DNA of 64,000 nucleotides from Ohtaekwangia sp. (lineage in GTDB: Bacteria > Bacteroidota > Bacteroidia > Cytophagales > Cyclobacteriaceae): positions 186,001 through 250,000 of the forward strand of contig JAJNPV010000050.1 of the NCBI GenBank assembly GCA_021155195.1. The letters are read 5' to 3'. The position numbers and the translations under genes were made by a program. Shown in pieces: positions 61,547 through 64,000 of the stretch (positions within the stretch are counted from its first letter, which is position 1; the number at the start of each line of letters is the position of its first letter). Below the pieces are notes generated by a model that was not told where the DNA came from, ran no database searches, and saw only the letters and a program-made list of their open reading frames with translations.

Positions 61547-63637
61547 CTAACTAATCCTGCTCCAGTTAACCGCAGTTTTTTTAATGGATTCGATTTGCAT
61601 CCGGATGGCTCTGTTTTCAGGTTTGTCAAGAGCGGGGTCATTTTCTAAAATCTGTAATGCTTCTTCCCTAGCTTTTTTAAGAATCTCTCCATCCTTACCT
61701 AAGTCTGCAATTAGTAAATCCAATGCCCCACTTTGTTGGGTGCCCATCAAATCACCTGGCCCACGTAGTTTTAAATCTGTTTCCGAAATCTCAAAACCAT
61801 TATTGGTTTGAACCATCGTGTGAATTCTGACTTTTGAATCTGAACTCAACTTATTGCCACTCATTAAAATACAATACGATTGTTCAGCTCCTCTACCTAC
61901 ACGCCCGCGCAACTGATGCAACTGCGACAATCCAAAACGTTCCGCACTTTCAATTACCATTACCGATGCATTGGGAACATCTACACCCACCTCAATCACG
62001 GTAGTGGCCACCATAATTTTGGTTTCCCCTTTTACAAAGCGAGCCATCTCATAATCTTTAGCCTCTGCTTTCATCTTGCCATGCACAATGCTTATTGCCA
62101 CATCCGGAAAAGCACGACTAATACTTTCATAACCATCCATCAGGTGCTTGAGATCTAATTTTTCTGATTCTTCAATGAGTGGATAAACCACATACACTTG
62201 CCGGCCAGCATCAATTTGCGTTTTTAAAAATCCATTTACCTGCAACCGATGAGAATCAAAACGATGTGAAGTTTTAATCGGCTTCCTGCCTTTTGGTAAT
62301 TCATCAATCACAGAAATTTCTAAATCACCATACAATGTCATAGCCAGCGTGCGCGGAATAGGTGTGGCCGTCATCACCAACACATGCGGATAGAAGTCAG
62401 AATTTTTTTGCCAGAGTTTTGACCGTTGTGCTACACCAAATCGATGTTGTTCATCCACAATCGCTAACCCCAATTGATTAAACTTCACGCCTTCTTCTAA
62501 CAAGGCATGGGTGCCCACCAATATTTTTAGTGAACCATTCTCCAGGGCTTCATGAATAGGCTTGCGCTGACTTTTCTTTACTGAACCAGTGAGCAATGCA
62601 ATAGAAATTCCCATCGCTTCAGCAAATTTCTTAAGGTTTGCATAATGTTGTTGTGCAAGAATTTCAGTAGGCGCCATCAACGCTGCCTGTGCTCCGCTGC
62701 CTACCACTAACAACATGCAAATAAATGCTACAATTGTTTTCCCACTCCCCACATCACCTTGCAGCAAGCGATTCATCTGCTTACCACTTTTCATGTCTGT
62801 ATAGATTTCCCTAATCACTCGTTTCTGCGCTTCGGTAAGATCGAACGGAAGGTACTCTTTATAAAATCGGGTGAGAATAGCTGTATCGTTGAAAACAATG
62901 CCTCTGAATTTCTCCTGCCGCACCAGTTTCATTTTAATGAGCCGCAACTGGATATAAAAAAGCTCTTCAAACTTTAATCGCGTTTGAGCAGCTTTCAGAC
63001 GCTCATGACTCTGCGGAAAATGAATGGCTTGCACTGCCTCCCTTTTAGAAAGCAATTTTTGTTTTTGTAGAAGTGAGGTTGGCAACGTCTCACGAATATG
63101 CGACTGAGAAATTTTTAAAATTTCAGATACAAGTTTTGAAATGAGTTTGCTATCGATGTGCCGCGCCTTTAATTTTTCGGTAACATTATAGACGGGCTGA
63201 AGAAATCCACCGCGCTCATTGCCCGGAGTAAGAGGTTCAATTTCTGGATGTGCAATTGAGAATTTATTTCCAAACCGATTTGGTTTACCAAACACAACAT
63301 ACGAAGTATTGGGTTTGATTTTTTTTGTTACCCAATTGATTCCCTGAAACCATACTAGTTCTAACTCACCAGTTTCATCTTCGAAATAGCCAACGAGTCT
63401 TTTTTTAAATCCAACACCAATCAATTCAAAGTCAGTGATCTTGCCTATGAGTTGCACATAAGGCATGTCATCATTAACCTCCTTGACTTTATAAAATCGA
63501 GTACGGTCTTCATGCCTGAAAGGATAATATTGAATGAGGTCACCAAAAGTGAAAAGCCTCAGCTCTTTTTGGAGAAGTGCGGCCCGTTGCGGACCAACGC
63601 CTTTAATAAATTCAAGAGAGGTGTCGAAGAAAGCCAA
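61547..63637 (-). CDS. recG: ATP-dependent DNA helicase RecG
   Basis: 696 aa, the standard length. The N-terminal wedge domain (FIKGVGPQRAALLQKELRLF, then the OB fold with VQLIGKITDFEL) is followed by the helicase core. Walker A is LLQGDVGSGKTIVA, motif Ia PTEILAQQH, motif II DEQHRFG, motif III TATPIPRTL, motif V VATTVIEVGVDVPNASVM, and motif VI QLRGRVGRG. The TRG motif region and C-terminal helices follow. RecG regresses stalled forks and processes Holliday junctions. It has only a 50-bp gap to the small gene upstream. Confidence 0.97.
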   Translation of the reverse strand: MAFFDTSLEFIKGVGPQRAALLQKELRLFTFGDLIQYYPFRHEDRTRFYKVKEVNDDMPYVQLIGKITDFELIGVGFKKRLVGYFEDETGELELVWFQGINWVTKKIKPNTSYVVFGKPNRFGNKFSIAHPEIEPLTPGNERGGFLQPVYNVTEKLKARHIDSKLISKLVSEILKISQSHIRETLPTSLLQKQKLLSKREAVQAIHFPQSHERLKAAQTRLKFEELFYIQLRLIKMKLVRQEKFRGIVFNDTAILTRFYKEYLPFDLTEAQKRVIREIYTDMKSGKQMNRLLQGDVGSGKTIVAFICMLLVVGSGAQAALMAPTEILAQQHYANLKKFAEAMGISIALLTGSVKKSQRKPIHEALENGSLKILVGTHALLEEGVKFNQLGLAIVDEQHRFGVAQRSKLWQKNSDFYPHVLVMTATPIPRTLAMTLYGDLEISVIDELPKGRKPIKTSHRFDSHRLQVNGFLKTQIDAGRQVYVVYPLIEESEKLDLKHLMDGYESISRAFPDVAISIVHGKMKAEAKDYEMARFVKGETKIMVATTVIEVGVDVPNASVMVIESAERFGLSQLHQLRGRVGRGAEQSYCILMSGNKLSSDSKVRIHTMVQTNNGFEISETDLKLRGPGDLMGTQQSGALDLLIADLGKDGEILKKAREEALQILENDPALDKPENRAIRMQIESIKKTAVNWSRIS

Positions 63638-63686
63638 TGTGTCAATTTGATGATGTGCAAATTAGCCAATTACAAAATGGTGAATT

Positions 63687-63887
63687 CTATTTTTTACTCT
63701 TTCCTGAAAAACGAATCACTTTTCCACGCCATTGGTCATCATCCCAAAATGCTTTCAAGACACCAGCAATAATAAACAGTAAGAAAAATCCAGCAAACCA
63801 ATAAAAACCTGCACCCACACCAATTGTACTATCATGTGGCGCAGCAAATTTTCCCCCTCCTCGATATTGGCAGATTATGCTAATCAA
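63687..63887 (-). CDS. Small single-TM protein of unknown function
   Basis: 66 aa from a TTG start whose TTGA overlaps the stop of the upstream gene, a coupled arrangement. A Gly-rich N-terminal part is followed by one membrane helix (FYWFAGFFLLFIIAGVLKAF), then a basic tail (DDDQWRGKVIRFSGKSKK). A conserved-looking charged tail after the helix supports it being real. No family recognised. The start codon is the weak point; no ATG is available in frame. Confidence 0.5.
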   Translation of the reverse strand: MISIICQYRGGGKFAAPHDSTIGVGAGFYWFAGFFLLFIIAGVLKAFWDDDQWRGKVIRFSGKSKK

Positions 63888-64000
63888 TTATTTTTCCACT
63901 CTACTGAGTTAATAAAATGAAGAGTTTCTTTCTTCATAAAATCAATGGCCGGTGCCAGCGAATCATTCTGCACTTTCGTATTAAAGTAAAGGGCTCCCCG
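63884..64000 (-). CDS. 3' part of an unidentified gene (truncated by window edge)
   Basis: A minus-strand frame enters from the right edge and ends with TGA at 63886-63884. The visible 38 residues (GALYFNTKVQNDSLAPAIDF, then MKKETLHFINSVEWKNN) read as a coherent soluble C-terminus. GALYF occurs in SleB-type cell-wall hydrolases, but this is far too little to name the protein. It overlaps the start of the small membrane protein gene. Confidence 0.55.
   Translation of the reverse strand, partial: RGALYFNTKVQNDSLAPAIDFMKKETLHFINSVEWKNN

Noticed and set aside
61447..61641. 64-codon frame overlapping the 3' end of recG
   Set aside because: Lies in the recG frame's shadow with a repetitive, unmotivated translation.

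Overview
The window looks like a chromosomal segment of a Bacteroidota bacterium, most likely order Cytophagales. The evidence is a type IX secretion (T9SS) C-terminal sorting domain, a TonB-dependent receptor with a carboxypeptidase-like regulatory domain, many Sec signal peptides and Cys lipoproteins, promoters of the Bacteroidota TAnnTTTG (-7) type, little sign of Shine-Dalgarno dependence, and several families typical of this phylum (DUF4956, VPS10/sortilin-like propellers, ECF42 sigma factor with DGPF partner). I see no rRNA, tRNA, CRISPR array, prophage or intact insertion sequence.

Layout. 1-3.6 kb: a truncated gene, a GH130-like lipoprotein, a TIGR01777 epimerase and small exported proteins. 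3.6-9.4 kb: a beta-helix lipoprotein and a TonB receptor, then a divergent low-molecular-weight phosphatase/arsenate-reductase-like gene. The control regions here hold 11-bp direct repeats of Pho-box type and an 18-bp palindrome. 9.4-19.5 kb: MoxR ATPase, SemiSWEET, a 1,133-aa PVC-type haem protein, an exonuclease-GIY-YIG fusion, a small membrane protein, an MscS channel and an S9 peptidase. 19.6-24.3 kb: a DUF4377 lipoprotein, then two adjacent ATP-grasp ligases. The second is fused to a SET methyltransferase domain, and a 15-codon ORF overlaps the start of the first. 24.3-27.4 kb: a DGPF protein with its ECF42 sigma factor, and a serine hydrolase. 27.5-31.8 kb: an exported AGE-family epimerase, a PhyH dioxygenase, an arylsulfotransferase-like lipoprotein and a fragment of a cytochrome-type domain. 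32.2-36.7 kb: a compact five-gene operon (SDR, ROK, SIS, MetE-like, UlaG-like) with no pathway I recognise. 36.7-44.2 kb: two related exported BNR/sortilin proteins flanking a DUF4956 membrane protein.

44.3-51.1 kb (all minus strand, very tight spacing): lipoprotein, DinB, PBP4-type D-Ala-D-Ala peptidase, GH3/NagZ-like enzyme, a small coiled-coil protein, N-formylglutamate amidohydrolase and formimidoylglutamate deiminase. A roughly 525-bp cassette lies between the last two: a DUF559 endonuclease-like ORF bounded by two direct copies of a REP-like palindromic repeat. It has replaced the start codon of the deiminase and fused the two reading frames. 51.2-61.4 kb: a propeller/triple-Y membrane protein and, upstream of it, a three-gene unit encoding a Kre9-like exported protein, a 1,887-aa T9SS surface protein and an exported caspase-family protease. 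61.5-64 kb: recG and two genes at the window edge.

The strongest candidates for something undescribed are the ATP-grasp/ATP-grasp-SET pair with its coupled micro-ORF, the exported caspase with the giant T9SS protein, the five-gene SDR-ROK-SIS-MetE-UlaG operon, the DUF559/REP cassette in the hut genes, and the Pho-like regulation of the TonB receptor locus. All functions are read from sequence motifs alone; no database search was run.
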